From JALYXV01 sp963791545 (lineage in GTDB: Bacteria; Actinomycetota; Acidimicrobiia; Acidimicrobiales; Palsa-688), in assembly GCA_963791545.1 (NCBI GenBank), contig CAWBSR010000015.1, positions 744,001 through 808,000 of the forward strand: 64,000 nt of DNA. The letters run 5' to 3'. The position numbers were made by a program, and so were the translations under genes. Of this stretch, positions 17,518 through 25,834 are shown piece after piece. Positions within the stretch are counted from its first letter, which is position 1. Each line of letters starts with the position of its first letter. The notes under the pieces were generated by a model. It had not been told where the DNA came from. It did no database searches and saw only the letters and a list, made by a program, of their open reading frames with translations.

Positions 17518-18567
17518 CTAAGAATGGGAAAAGGTGAGCACCGTCTTGACATCGTCCGGTTGGCGGGTATACGCCTCGCGCCATTTCTCAAGAGGGACGG
17601 CTCGGGTGATGAGCCGGGAAAGCCATTTCGGATCCGCCTGGGCGAGGGCTTGGGCCCCCGCCTCGTAGTGGCGTCGGTTGGCGTTCACGGATCCGAACAC
17701 CACGTCGTTTTGGAGGACCATCTCCCGGTTGAGCATCCCCGCGTCGACATCGAAGCTGCGGCCGCCACTCGATACACCCGTGAGGCAGATGATCCCGTCC
17801 GGAGCGTTGTGGATCATGGCATCCAGGACCAGTTGGGCCACTCCTGTGCACTCGATGACGATGTCGGCGTTGACCGCCGCGTCCTCGATCGAGCCGTGGT
17901 GATAAGTGGCCCCCATGTCGGCCACCAGTTGCGGCTTCAGGCCGTCGGTGACCCGGTCCAGGACGTGGGTCTCCAGGCCCCGTTGCACCGAGAGCAGGGC
18001 GGCCAGCAACCCGATCGGTCCTGCCCCGGTGACGAGGACCTTGCGGGGGCTGAACACCGCCCGGCTGCCGATCCGCTCGATGTGGTCCCACGCCTTGGCC
18101 ACGACGGTGGTGGGCTCCAGTAACACGCCCAGCTGGCCCAGGCTGGCGTCGACCTTGACCGCATAGTCGGGCTGGATGCGGTACCGCTGCGATGCGTATC
18201 CGTGGTGCTGCTTGATGCCCCGTTCGGTGTACTGGCCGTTGCGGCACATGTCCCATTCGCCGACGGCGCAGTTGGGGCAGGGGACCGGATCGGGCCGGCG
18301 CACGATCCCCACGACCAGGTCTCCCGGCTGGAGGCCGGAATCGGCGGGCGCCTCGAGGACGCGACCAAGAGACTCATGGCCGATGGCCAGGCGGGTCTCG
18401 CCCGGGGGCGGCCAGCCGTAGTCGCCGTTGATGATCTCCAGGTCGGTACCGCACACCCCGATGGCCAGCGTCTCGACCAGGACCGGGCCGTCCTCCTCCG
18501 GTGGTTCGGGAAGCTCGGTCAGGTCGACGGAATCTTTCTGCAACGGGATGACCGTGACGGCTCGCAT
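17518..18567 (-). CDS. Glucose 1-dehydrogenase-type zinc alcohol dehydrogenase
   Basis: 349 aa medium-chain dehydrogenase. Catalytic zinc site GVCGTDLEI and GHESLGRVLEA; lobe with CPNCAVGEWDMC; the segment CRNGQYTERGIKQHHGYAS is the pattern I associate with glucose dehydrogenase, followed by the nucleotide loop TGAGPIGLLAA. Probably oxidises glucose or a related aldose to the lactone with NAD(P)+. ATG 18567 is supported by a -10 box TACGCT 7 nt upstream. Divergent from the helicase, 45 bp apart. Confidence 0.88.
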   Translation of the reverse strand: MRAVTVIPLQKDSVDLTELPEPPEEDGPVLVETLAIGVCGTDLEIINGDYGWPPPGETRLAIGHESLGRVLEAPADSGLQPGDLVVGIVRRPDPVPCPNCAVGEWDMCRNGQYTERGIKQHHGYASQRYRIQPDYAVKVDASLGQLGVLLEPTTVVAKAWDHIERIGSRAVFSPRKVLVTGAGPIGLLAALLSVQRGLETHVLDRVTDGLKPQLVADMGATYHHGSIEDAAVNADIVIECTGVAQLVLDAMIHNAPDGIICLTGVSSGGRSFDVDAGMLNREMVLQNDVVFGSVNANRRHYEAGAQALAQADPKWLSRLITRAVPLEKWREAYTRQPDDVKTVLTFSHS

Positions 18568-18574
18568 GACCGGG

Positions 18575-18580
18575 AGCGTA
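18575..18580 (-). promoter_or_regulatory. -10 box of glucose dehydrogenase gene
   Basis: TACGCT with a 7-nt spacer to the ATG on the minus strand. No Shine-Dalgarno is seen. Confidence 0.5.
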
Positions 18581-18598
18581 GGCGAGCGTCCGGGCGAG

Positions 18599-18604
18599 TA
18601 TCGT
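18599..18604 (+). promoter_or_regulatory. -10 box of UvrD-like helicase gene
   Basis: TATCGT with an 8-nt spacer to ATG 18613. It lies in the same 45-bp divergent gap as the dehydrogenase promoter. Confidence 0.45.
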
Positions 18605-18612
18605 CCGAACGT

Positions 18613-21009
18613 ATGTTCGAACTGAATGAGCAACAGCAGGCCGCGGTGGCCCACCGCGGGGGACCGCTGCTGGTCCACGCCGGTGCCGGCACCGGTAAAA
18701 CGGGGACGCTGGCCCACCGGGTCGCCGACCTGATCGAGTCCGGGGTGGCGCCGGGGCGGATCTGCCTGTTGACCTTCACTCGCAGGGCGGCCCGGGAGAT
18801 GCTGGCCCGGGCCGGCGATCTCACCGCGCCCGCGGCGGCCGCCCAAGTGTGGGGTGGGACGTTCCACTCGGTCGGCTACCGGTTGCTGCGGTTGCACGGG
18901 CACCGTCTCGGTTTGGGACCCGCCTTCAGCGTGCTCGACCAGAGCGACGCCACCGAGGTGCTGGGGCTGGTTCGCCAGGACGTGCTGGCCGGGGCTGCGG
19001 CTTCGTCACCGGCTGGGGCAGGGGCCTCGCCGGTTGGGGCTGGGGCCTCGCCGGTTAGGGCCTCGCCGGTTGGGGCTGAGGCCTCGCCGGTTAGGGCCTC
19101 GCCGGTTGGGGCTGGGGCCTCGGCTGCGGCCTCGGCGCCGTCGGGCCGCCGCTTTCCGCGGCCGGACACGCTGGCCGGCATCTACAGCCGGGTGGTGTCC
19201 ACCGCGGAGCCGTTGGCGGAGGTGGTCGAACGGGAATTTCCCTGGTGCCGCCAGGAGGTCGCGGCCATCCGGGCCATCTTCGTCGGCTACACGGCTCGCA
19301 AGCGGGCCCGGCAGCTCCTGGACTTCGAGGACCTGTTGCTGGCCTGGCGGGCCCTCGGCGCAGCCCCGGGCGGGGCGGAGCTGCTGGCGGGGCTGTGGGA
19401 CCACGTGCTGGTCGACGAGTACCAGGACACCAACGCCCTGCAAGCCGACATTGTGGCCCTGTTGCGCCCCGACGGGGCCGGCTTGACGGTGGTGGGCGAC
19501 GACGCCCAGGCCATCTACGCCTTCCGGGCCGCCACGGCGCGCAACATGGCCCGCTTCGCGGATCGTTTCCCGGGCACCCGGATCGTGCGGCTGGAGGAGA
19601 ACTACCGTTCTATCCCGCCCATCTTGGAGGTGGCCAACGCCATCCTGGCGGGCTCGGCGAGCTCCAAGGCGTTGTGGTCCCGGCGTTGCGGCTCCGCCCG
19701 GCCCCGGCTGCGGGCCTGCGACGACGAGGCGGTGCAGGCCGAGGCGGTCTGCGACTCGGTGCTCAGCCATCGGGAAGACGGGGTGATGTTGCGACGCCAG
19801 GCGGTCTTGTTCCGGGCCTCTCACCACGCCGACCTTCTCGAACTGGCCCTGGCCCGGCGCAACATCCCCTACGTGAAGTACGGCGGCCTGCGCATCCTGG
19901 AGGCGGCCCATGTCAAGGACCTGCTGGCCTTGCTACGGGTGCTGGACAATCCCTGGGACGAAGTCGCGTGGTTCCGGGTGCTGCCGCTGGTCGAGGGGGT
20001 CGGCCCGGGCACAGCCCGCCGTGTCATGGCGGACCTGGGCCTTGGCACCCTCGCCGCGGTTGCGGTCGGTGGAGTGGGTGCAGTGGGCGGAGCGGGTGCA
20101 GTGGGCGGAGCGGGTGCAGTGGGCGGAGTGGGTGCAGTGGGCGGAGCGGGTGCAGTGGGCGGAGCGGGTGCAGTCGGCGGAGTCGGCGGAGTGGGTGCGG
20201 TTGGCGGCGCCGCTGCGGCCGGGGCCCGCAGCGGGTGGGGCGACGATGACCGGGCGGCAACCCCCTTGGCGCGGCTGCTGGCGGCGCCGCCCCGATTGCC
20301 CGAGGCGTCGGCAGGAGCGGCGGCCGGTTTGCGCCGGGCCCTGGCGGACTGTGCGGACTCGTGCCTCCCGAGTGGGGCGACCCCGGACCCTGGCGCCCAG
20401 GTGGAACGGCTCAGCCGGTGGCTGCAGGCAGTGGTGGAGCGGCGCTACACGTCCCCCGCCTCCCGCCTCGCCGACCTCGACCAGCTGGCCCGGGTGGCGG
20501 CCCGGTACCACGATCGGGGCCACTTCATCGCCGAGGTGACGCTCGACCCGCCGGCCGCAACCGGCGACCTGGCCGGGGCTCCGCGCCTGGACGAGGACTG
20601 GTTGGTGCTGTCGACGGTGCACTCGGCCAAGGGTGGGGAATGGGATGTGGTCCACGTCATCCACGCCTCCGACGGCATGTTCCCCTCCGACCTGGCGTGC
20701 GGCGACGCCGAGAGTATCGAAGAGGAGCGGCGACTCATGTACGTCGCCGTCACCCGGGCCCGGGACGTCCTCGAGATCAACTTCCCCCGGCGTTACCACG
20801 TGGCGCGCGACCAGTTCCGGCGCCACTCCGACCGGCATCTGTTCGCCCAGGTGAGCCGGTTCCTCACCGACGAGGTGCGGGCCCTGATGGACCATGTCCA
20901 GGTGGGAGCGCCGGTCCCGTCCGACGAGTCCCCGGCCGGCGCGGCCACCGGTGCTGCGGCGGGCGGAATGGAGGCGGTGGACCGGTTTCTCTCGGGATTG
21001 TGGGCCTAG
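18613..21009 (+). CDS. UvrD/PcrA-like SF1A DNA helicase with two repeat inserts
   Basis: 798 aa, 3'-5' helicase of the UvrD/Rep/PcrA group. Motifs: Q (NEQQQAAVAH), I (AGAGTGKT), Ia (LTFTRRAAREM), GTFHSVGYRLLR, II (VDEYQDTN), III (VVGDDAQAIYAFRAAT), IV (LEENYRS), V (LSTVHSAKGGEWD) and VI (EERRLMYVAVTRA). Two low-complexity inserts are encoded by in-frame minisatellites: ASPVRASPVGAE-type units at about residues 137-174 in domain 1B, and VGGAGA-type units at about 487-531 in domain 2. No C-terminal nuclease domain is visible. Likely roles are repair or replication-fork processing. Confidence 0.92.
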   Translation: MFELNEQQQAAVAHRGGPLLVHAGAGTGKTGTLAHRVADLIESGVAPGRICLLTFTRRAAREMLARAGDLTAPAAAAQVWGGTFHSVGYRLLRLHGHRLGLGPAFSVLDQSDATEVLGLVRQDVLAGAAASSPAGAGASPVGAGASPVRASPVGAEASPVRASPVGAGASAAASAPSGRRFPRPDTLAGIYSRVVSTAEPLAEVVEREFPWCRQEVAAIRAIFVGYTARKRARQLLDFEDLLLAWRALGAAPGGAELLAGLWDHVLVDEYQDTNALQADIVALLRPDGAGLTVVGDDAQAIYAFRAATARNMARFADRFPGTRIVRLEENYRSIPPILEVANAILAGSASSKALWSRRCGSARPRLRACDDEAVQAEAVCDSVLSHREDGVMLRRQAVLFRASHHADLLELALARRNIPYVKYGGLRILEAAHVKDLLALLRVLDNPWDEVAWFRVLPLVEGVGPGTARRVMADLGLGTLAAVAVGGVGAVGGAGAVGGAGAVGGVGAVGGAGAVGGAGAVGGVGGVGAVGGAAAAGARSGWGDDDRAATPLARLLAAPPRLPEASAGAAAGLRRALADCADSCLPSGATPDPGAQVERLSRWLQAVVERRYTSPASRLADLDQLARVAARYHDRGHFIAEVTLDPPAATGDLAGAPRLDEDWLVLSTVHSAKGGEWDVVHVIHASDGMFPSDLACGDAESIEEERRLMYVAVTRARDVLEINFPRRYHVARDQFRRHSDRHLFAQVSRFLTDEVRALMDHVQVGAPVPSDESPAGAATGAAAGGMEAVDRFLSGLWA
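19021..19134 (+). repeat. In-frame minisatellite 1 in the helicase gene (36-bp units)
   Basis: Two copies of a 36-bp unit (19045-19080 and 19081-19116) plus partial units on both sides. Each encodes ASPVRASPVGA followed by E or G. The copies are nearly identical, so the expansion looks recent. The length is a multiple of three, so copy-number change would keep the frame. Confidence 0.85.
20071..20205 (+). repeat. In-frame minisatellite 2 in the helicase gene (18-bp units)
   Basis: Seven 18-bp units of the form GGAGYGGGTGCAGTGGGC plus a 9-bp half unit at 20179-20187. Units follow the order T-C-C, T-C-C at the variable base, so there is a 54-bp higher-order repeat (20071-20124 and 20125-20178) differing by one base. 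Encodes VGGAGA/VGGVGA. Confidence 0.9.
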
Positions 21010-21012
21010 TCT
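21007..21012 (+). promoter_or_regulatory. -10 box overlapping the helicase stop codon
   Basis: TAGTCT with a 6-nt spacer to ATG 21019; its TAG is the stop codon of the helicase gene. Confidence 0.45.
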
Positions 21013-21018
21013 GAGCCC

Positions 21019-22071
21019 ATGCGGCGACCGCCGGTGTGGATCTACCGGGCGCCAACCGACCTCTTGATCTCCCTGTGCTGGATACCCCTGTTCCTGGCGG
21101 GCCATCAACTGGCCGCCGCCACCGGTGCCCCGGCCGCCTCTCGACTCCGGTGGGCCGTGGCCGCGGTGCTGGTCCTGAGTTTCCTTCACCAGCCCCTCAC
21201 CTTTGCCCTGGTTTACGGCGACCGCCGTCAGTTCCAGCAGCGTCGAGGGCTGTTCGTGTGGGCGCCGCCGGTGACCGTTGCGGTGATCGCGGTGGCAGTG
21301 GCGCTCCACCTGTGGGTGGTCGTCCCCGTCGCGGCGCTGTGGAACACCATTCACACCCTGCAGCAGCGCTATGGGCTGTCCCGGATCTACGCCCGCCGGG
21401 CCGGTTATGGGTCGGCCCGGCTTGACCGTTGGGTGCTCTACGCCTGGATGGCGGCGGCAGTGCTGGTCGTGGCTGCCCGACGCGAGACCCTCGGCCTGGT
21501 GCACCGGGTGAGCCTGTCGGGGGTCAACGGCGCCGGCGTCCGACTCCTGACCGACGCTCGTCCGGTGGCGCTGCTCTTGCTCATCCCGGTGGGCGGCGCC
21601 GCCCTGGCGGTGGCCGCGGCCATCGCCCGCCAGGAGTCGTCGGTCGGTGAGGCGGCCAACCCCGCCAAGTGGATCTACCAGGGTTCGTCGCTACTGCTGA
21701 TCGCGAGCATCGCCGTCGACCCCATCGCGGGGTTCATTGCTTATGTCGGGGCCCACGCCATCGAATACGCGGTAGTGGTGTACAAGACCGCCGAGTCCCG
21801 CTACGGGCGCGGCCGCGACCGCGCCAGCCTGCTCGGGCGGGTGGCGGGGTCGGTGTGGGGCCGGGTGGCGGTCATGGCGGCCACCGCGGGTGGGGCGTTG
21901 TTCCTGGCCAGCCGCTTCCGTGGCGACTCCGCCAACGTGGTGCTATTCACCGTCGGCGCCCTCCACTTCCTGTACGACGGGTTCATCTGGAAGCTCCGAA
22001 AGCCCGCCGTCGCGGCCGATTTCGCCATCCCGACCTCGAGCCAGACCTCCGTCCGGAGCACCGCTCAATAA
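21019..22071 (+). CDS. Multi-pass membrane protein, function unknown
   Basis: 350 aa with about seven to nine predicted transmembrane helices. Conserved-looking polar segments between helices are HTLQQRYGLSRIYARRAGYG, AHAIEYAVVVYKTAESRYG and LHFLYDGFIWKLRKP near the C terminus; the histidines within membrane-adjacent segments could bind a metal or haem, but that is speculation. The start is set by a -10 box 6 nt upstream. It lies just downstream of the helicase and is followed by a long hairpin. I do not recognise a named family. Confidence 0.85.
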   Translation: MRRPPVWIYRAPTDLLISLCWIPLFLAGHQLAAATGAPAASRLRWAVAAVLVLSFLHQPLTFALVYGDRRQFQQRRGLFVWAPPVTVAVIAVAVALHLWVVVPVAALWNTIHTLQQRYGLSRIYARRAGYGSARLDRWVLYAWMAAAVLVVAARRETLGLVHRVSLSGVNGAGVRLLTDARPVALLLLIPVGGAALAVAAAIARQESSVGEAANPAKWIYQGSSLLLIASIAVDPIAGFIAYVGAHAIEYAVVVYKTAESRYGRGRDRASLLGRVAGSVWGRVAVMAATAGGALFLASRFRGDSANVVLFTVGALHFLYDGFIWKLRKPAVAADFAIPTSSQTSVRSTAQ

Positions 22072-22084
22072 AGGGCCCGGCCCA

Positions 22085-22132
22085 GCGTTTTGCCAAAAAG
22101 TGTTGCCCCAACATCACTTTTTGGCAAAACGC
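22085..22132. terminator. Long AT-rich hairpin after the membrane protein gene
   Basis: Perfect 18-bp inverted repeat (22085-22102 with 22115-22132) around a 12-nt loop; TTG and AAC within the loop could extend the stem past a bulge. The arms carry GTTTTGCCAAAAAGTG, far richer in A and T than the surroundings. Likely a terminator on either strand. It also marks the boundary of the decayed glnD remnant, so an inserted palindromic element is an alternative. Confidence 0.6.
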
Positions 22133-22192
22133 GGTGGCCGGCCGACGTTCACCGCGGGAACGACGTCGCCGCCTGCCTCAGTCGGGACGGCG

Positions 22193-23279
22193 ACGCTGCA
22201 TGATCCAGCCCTCGCCCGGCACGACCCGGACCTCGAGACCCTGGTTTGCCACCACCTGCTGCTGGCCGAGGTGGCCAGTCGCCGGGGATCTCAATGACCC
22301 GGTAACGATCGAACGGGTGGCGGAGGCGGCGGGCACGGTGGAGCGGCTCCACCTGCTGGCCGCCCTCACCGAAGCCGACTCGTTGGCCACCGGACCTTCG
22401 GCGTGGAGCCCGTGGAAGGCGGGGTTGATCGCCATTGGTCGAGCGGGCCGAGCGGGTGCTGGCGGCGGGTGAGGGCGGGACGTCCCGCCCCGCCGGCCAG
22501 GGCGGTCCGTCAAGCCGGGTGGGCTCCGGTGACGGGTCGTCGGACCGTCGTGGTGGGGCGGGGGACCCGAGAGCGGCCGCGACGTTTGTTGGCGGTGCCA
22601 GTGGCGCGGGACCCGAGAGCGGCCGCGACGTTGTTGGCGGTGCCAGTGGCGGGGGCGCCTTCCCCACCGCCGCCCAGCTGGCTGGCCCAACCAGGGCGCC
22701 ACCTTGAAGGCGACCGTGACCTCCTGACCGTTATCACCGCCGACCGGCCCGGCGGGTTCAGCCGGGTGGCCGGGGTGCTGGCGCAACACGGCCTCGACGT
22801 CGTGACCGCGCTGGCCCATTCCACCGACGACGGGCGGGCCCTGGCGGAATTCCGGGTCATCGCCCCCGTTCGCGACGTCGTCCCCTGGGCCCGGGTGGTC
22901 GCCGATCTTGATCTGGCCCGCGACGGCCGGCTGGCCCTGAGCGCCCGGCTGGCGGAGCGGCGCCGCACCTACGACCGGGGCCGCCCCGCCTACCGGAAAC
23001 CGACCGCGACCGCGGTCAGCTTCGACAACGCCGCCTCCGAGGGGGCCACTGTCATCGATGTCCGGATGGCCGATGGCATCGGCGTCCTCTATCGCATCCC
23101 CCGGGCTCTGGCCGAGCTCGACCTGGATCCGTTCCGCCCGGGTCCAAACCTTGGGCCCTGATGTGATCGACTCCTTCTACCTGCGCGACGAGGACTCGAA
23201 GAAGGTCACCGACCCCGCCGCCCTGCGAGAGATCGAGCGAGCCGTCCTACACGCTGCCGGCGACGCCGCCGGCGCCTAG
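22193..23279 (+). pseudogene. glnD: Remnant of glnD (PII uridylyltransferase), C-terminal part, multiple frameshifts
   Basis: Pieces of the GlnD C terminus occur in order but in four successive frames. HDPDLETLVCHHLLLAEVASRR is split here into the HD-domain end LVCHHLLLAEVASRR; then NDPVTIERVAEAAGTVERL and LTEADSLATGPSAWSPWKAG; then LVERAERVLAAG; then ACT domain 1, LTVITADRPGGFSRVAGVL; then ACT domain 2, TVIDVRMADGIGVLYRI, and finally DSFYLRDEDSKKV. Shifts lie near 22285, 22435, between about 22500 and 22690, and near 23140; two look like 2-bp deletions and one like loss of a G. The nucleotidyltransferase half is missing. Confidence 0.85.
22564..22654 (+). repeat. 46-bp tandem duplication in the glnD remnant
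   Basis: A 46-bp unit starting GACCCGAGAGCGGCCGC is duplicated (22564-22609, 22610-22654). The second copy has lost one T. It sits between the HD-domain and ACT parts, where the third frame change also lies. Confidence 0.8.
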
Positions 23280-23372
23280 CCCCAACGCCGAGTGGGTCCG
23301 GCGCCCCAGAGCCCAACGCCCGGTGACCCGTGCCCATCCCCGGCGCCGCCGGCTGGCCGGGCCCTCAGCAGC

Positions 23373-25709
23373 TCAATCGGCTGCCAGCAGGGTGTACTCG
23401 GGGTTCATCATCTCCAGGTGGCCGCCCCGCTGACCGACCACCGCGTGCGCCGACAAGAAGGTCCCGGGAACGATGCCGGGGATGTGGCGGCGCCCCAGGA
23501 ACACCACCCGCAGATCGCCGGTCCCGTCCGAGATGGTGACCTCCACGGTGGCCACCCCGTTGCGGGGCTGGACCCGGACCTGGCGGACCCGCCCGGCCAC
23601 GGTGGCCCGGTCCCGGTGGCTCACATCACCGATGGCAACCGTGTCGGGCGGGATGGCCAACTGGGGCGGTAGCTTGCTGGCCGTCACGCCCTCCGCCTTG
23701 GCCCGCGCCAACCGCTTGGACGCGGTCTCGGGATGAACCACCGCGCCGCGGCCCAGGTGGTAAGGCATCAAGGTGACGCCGACGTGGGGAACGTCGGAGA
23801 GGGCGGCTGCGAACTGCCGGGCGGTGCGGTCGTGCAGCAGGCGGTGCCATGCCCGGCCGTACTCGACCCGGGGGAGGAGCACCGTGAGCTCGGTCTCCTT
23901 CTCGTCGAGTATCTCGGCGACCAGATTGACCGCCGTGCGGGCCAGGCGCCGGTCCGGGCACTCGACAATGTCGAGTGGGATGCCCGTCAGGCCCAGGTCG
24001 CCCCATGCCTGGCGCAACTCGGCGGCGCGCTCCATGTCGACGGCGAAATGCACCGCCCGCAGCTCGTCGGGCGACAGGCTGCGGGCGTAGCGGATGGCCT
24101 GGGCGGCGGCCAGATCCAACTGGTCGACGAAGATCAGCACGATGTGGCCTCGCCGGATGGGCGCCGCGGCCGCCTTGGGGGCGTTCTCGCGCAGCTCCGC
24201 GGCCTCTGCCACGTACTGGCGGTTGAGGCGCAACAGGACCACCACCAGCACCGGCACTGCCACGATGACGACCCAGCCGCCCTCGGCGAACTTGGTCACC
24301 GCGATGATCACGTCCACGACGAACGACAGCAGGGCGCCGAACCCGTTGATGGCCATCCCTCGCCGCCACCCGGGCTCCCGGCGCTTCCAGTGGTGCTTGG
24401 CCATCCCCGCCTGTGACAGGGTGAAGCTGGTGAACACCCCGATGGCATAGAGGGGGATGAGCCGGCTCACTTTGGCGTCGGTCGCAATCACGGTGACCGT
24501 GGCCGCGGCGGCCAGGGCCAGCACCCCGTTGGAGAAAACCAAGCGGTGGCCCCGCTTGGTCAACTGGCGGGGCATGAAGCCGTCGGCGGCGGCGAAGCTG
24601 GCCAGCCGGGGAAAGTCGGCGAAGCTGGTGTTGGCGGCCAGCACCAGGATCAGGGTCGTGCCGACTTGCAACAGGTAGAACAAGAGCCGACCGGTGGGCC
24701 CGCTGCCGTACACCACCCGGCCGACCTGGGAGATCACCGTCGGTGTCCCTCGCTGGAAGGGGGCGGCATGGATGGCGGCCGCCAACACCGACAGCCCGAG
24801 GAACATGACCCCGAGCAGCGACCCCATCCACACCAAGGTGGTGCGGGCATTGCGCCACGACGGTTCCCGGAACGCGGGGACGCCGTTGGAGATGGCCTCG
24901 ACGCCGGTGACGGCGGCGCCGCCGGAGGCGAAGGCCCGCAGCATCACGAACAGCGCCGCCCCCATAAAGAACCCGTTGCCGGCCGAACCCACCGGGACCA
25001 GGCCGGCGTGGTGCAGGCCCTGCTGGGCCAGGCTGCCGCGGGAGAGTTGAATCCCGCCCCAAACCAGCAGGGCCACCATGTTGAGCAGGAAGAAGTAGGT
25101 GGGGACGGCGAAAACCTTGCCCGACTCTTTAACACCGCGAAGGTTGCCGAAGGCGATGATGGCGATGAACGCGATCGAGATGGGGACAACGAAGGGTTGC
25201 AGGGCGGGGATGGCCGACGCCATGGCCGCGGTACCCGCCGCCACCGACACCGCCACCGTGAGGATGTAGTCGGTCAACAGGGAAACGCCCGCCACCAGGG
25301 CGGGAACCTTGCCGAAGTTGTCCTTGGTGACGATGTAGGCACCGCCGGCGCTCGGGTACTCCTTGATGGTCTGGCGGTAGGAGAGGATCAGGAACCCGAG
25401 CACCACCAGCAACGCCACTGTTACCGGAACCACGAGCGAGAAGGCGGCCACGCCGACCGCAGGAATCAGGATGCGCAGTATCTCCTCGGTGGCGTAGGCC
25501 GACGAGGAGAGGTTGTCGGAAGCGAAAACGGCGAGGGCGGTCGGCTTTCCGAGCCGCTCATGGGCCAGTTGCCCGGTGTGCAGGGGGGAGCCCAGCAGGC
25601 GGGTCTTGAGCCGGTAGAGGGGGGTTTCCGGTACGTCCAGCTTCTCGGGCGGGGGCGGTTCAGCTTGGGCGACATCCGCGGCGGGACGGACGAGAGCCAG
25701 GCGGGCCAT
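23373..25709 (-). CDS. APC-superfamily permease fused to a C-terminal OB-fold domain
   Basis: 778 aa. Residues about 50-520 are an amino acid/polyamine/organocation permease with about 12 helices and the typical start FASDNLSSSAYATEEILR and EYPSAGGAY. Residues about 540-690 are a cytoplasmic domain with VLIFVDQLDLAAAQAIRYAR, reminiscent of a universal-stress-like fold. Residues 701-778 (VAGRVRQVRVQPRNGVATVE onward, with VTISDGTGDLRVVFLGRR) form an OB fold like the stand-alone actinobacterial OB-fold proteins. The reading frame is continuous to TGA. ATG 25709 follows a -10 box TATACT by 7 nt. Confidence 0.9.
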   Translation of the reverse strand: MARLALVRPAADVAQAEPPPPEKLDVPETPLYRLKTRLLGSPLHTGQLAHERLGKPTALAVFASDNLSSSAYATEEILRILIPAVGVAAFSLVVPVTVALLVVLGFLILSYRQTIKEYPSAGGAYIVTKDNFGKVPALVAGVSLLTDYILTVAVSVAAGTAAMASAIPALQPFVVPISIAFIAIIAFGNLRGVKESGKVFAVPTYFFLLNMVALLVWGGIQLSRGSLAQQGLHHAGLVPVGSAGNGFFMGAALFVMLRAFASGGAAVTGVEAISNGVPAFREPSWRNARTTLVWMGSLLGVMFLGLSVLAAAIHAAPFQRGTPTVISQVGRVVYGSGPTGRLLFYLLQVGTTLILVLAANTSFADFPRLASFAAADGFMPRQLTKRGHRLVFSNGVLALAAAATVTVIATDAKVSRLIPLYAIGVFTSFTLSQAGMAKHHWKRREPGWRRGMAINGFGALLSFVVDVIIAVTKFAEGGWVVIVAVPVLVVVLLRLNRQYVAEAAELRENAPKAAAAPIRRGHIVLIFVDQLDLAAAQAIRYARSLSPDELRAVHFAVDMERAAELRQAWGDLGLTGIPLDIVECPDRRLARTAVNLVAEILDEKETELTVLLPRVEYGRAWHRLLHDRTARQFAAALSDVPHVGVTLMPYHLGRGAVVHPETASKRLARAKAEGVTASKLPPQLAIPPDTVAIGDVSHRDRATVAGRVRQVRVQPRNGVATVEVTISDGTGDLRVVFLGRRHIPGIVPGTFLSAHAVVGQRGGHLEMMNPEYTLLAAD

Positions 25710-25716
25710 GTTCGGG

Positions 25717-25722
25717 AGTATA
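25717..25722 (-). promoter_or_regulatory. -10 box of the APC-OB permease gene
   Basis: TATACT, the best -10 match in the window, with a 7-nt spacer to the ATG. No Shine-Dalgarno is present. Confidence 0.55.
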
Positions 25723-25834
25723 AGGACTGGGTAAAGCACGGCATGAAGGCCCCCTCGGCGGGCAAACCGGTGGGCCCGCCCGCCGCCGACCCCCGCCGCC
25801 CGGCCCCGCCTCCCGAGCGCGATCATGTCGGATA

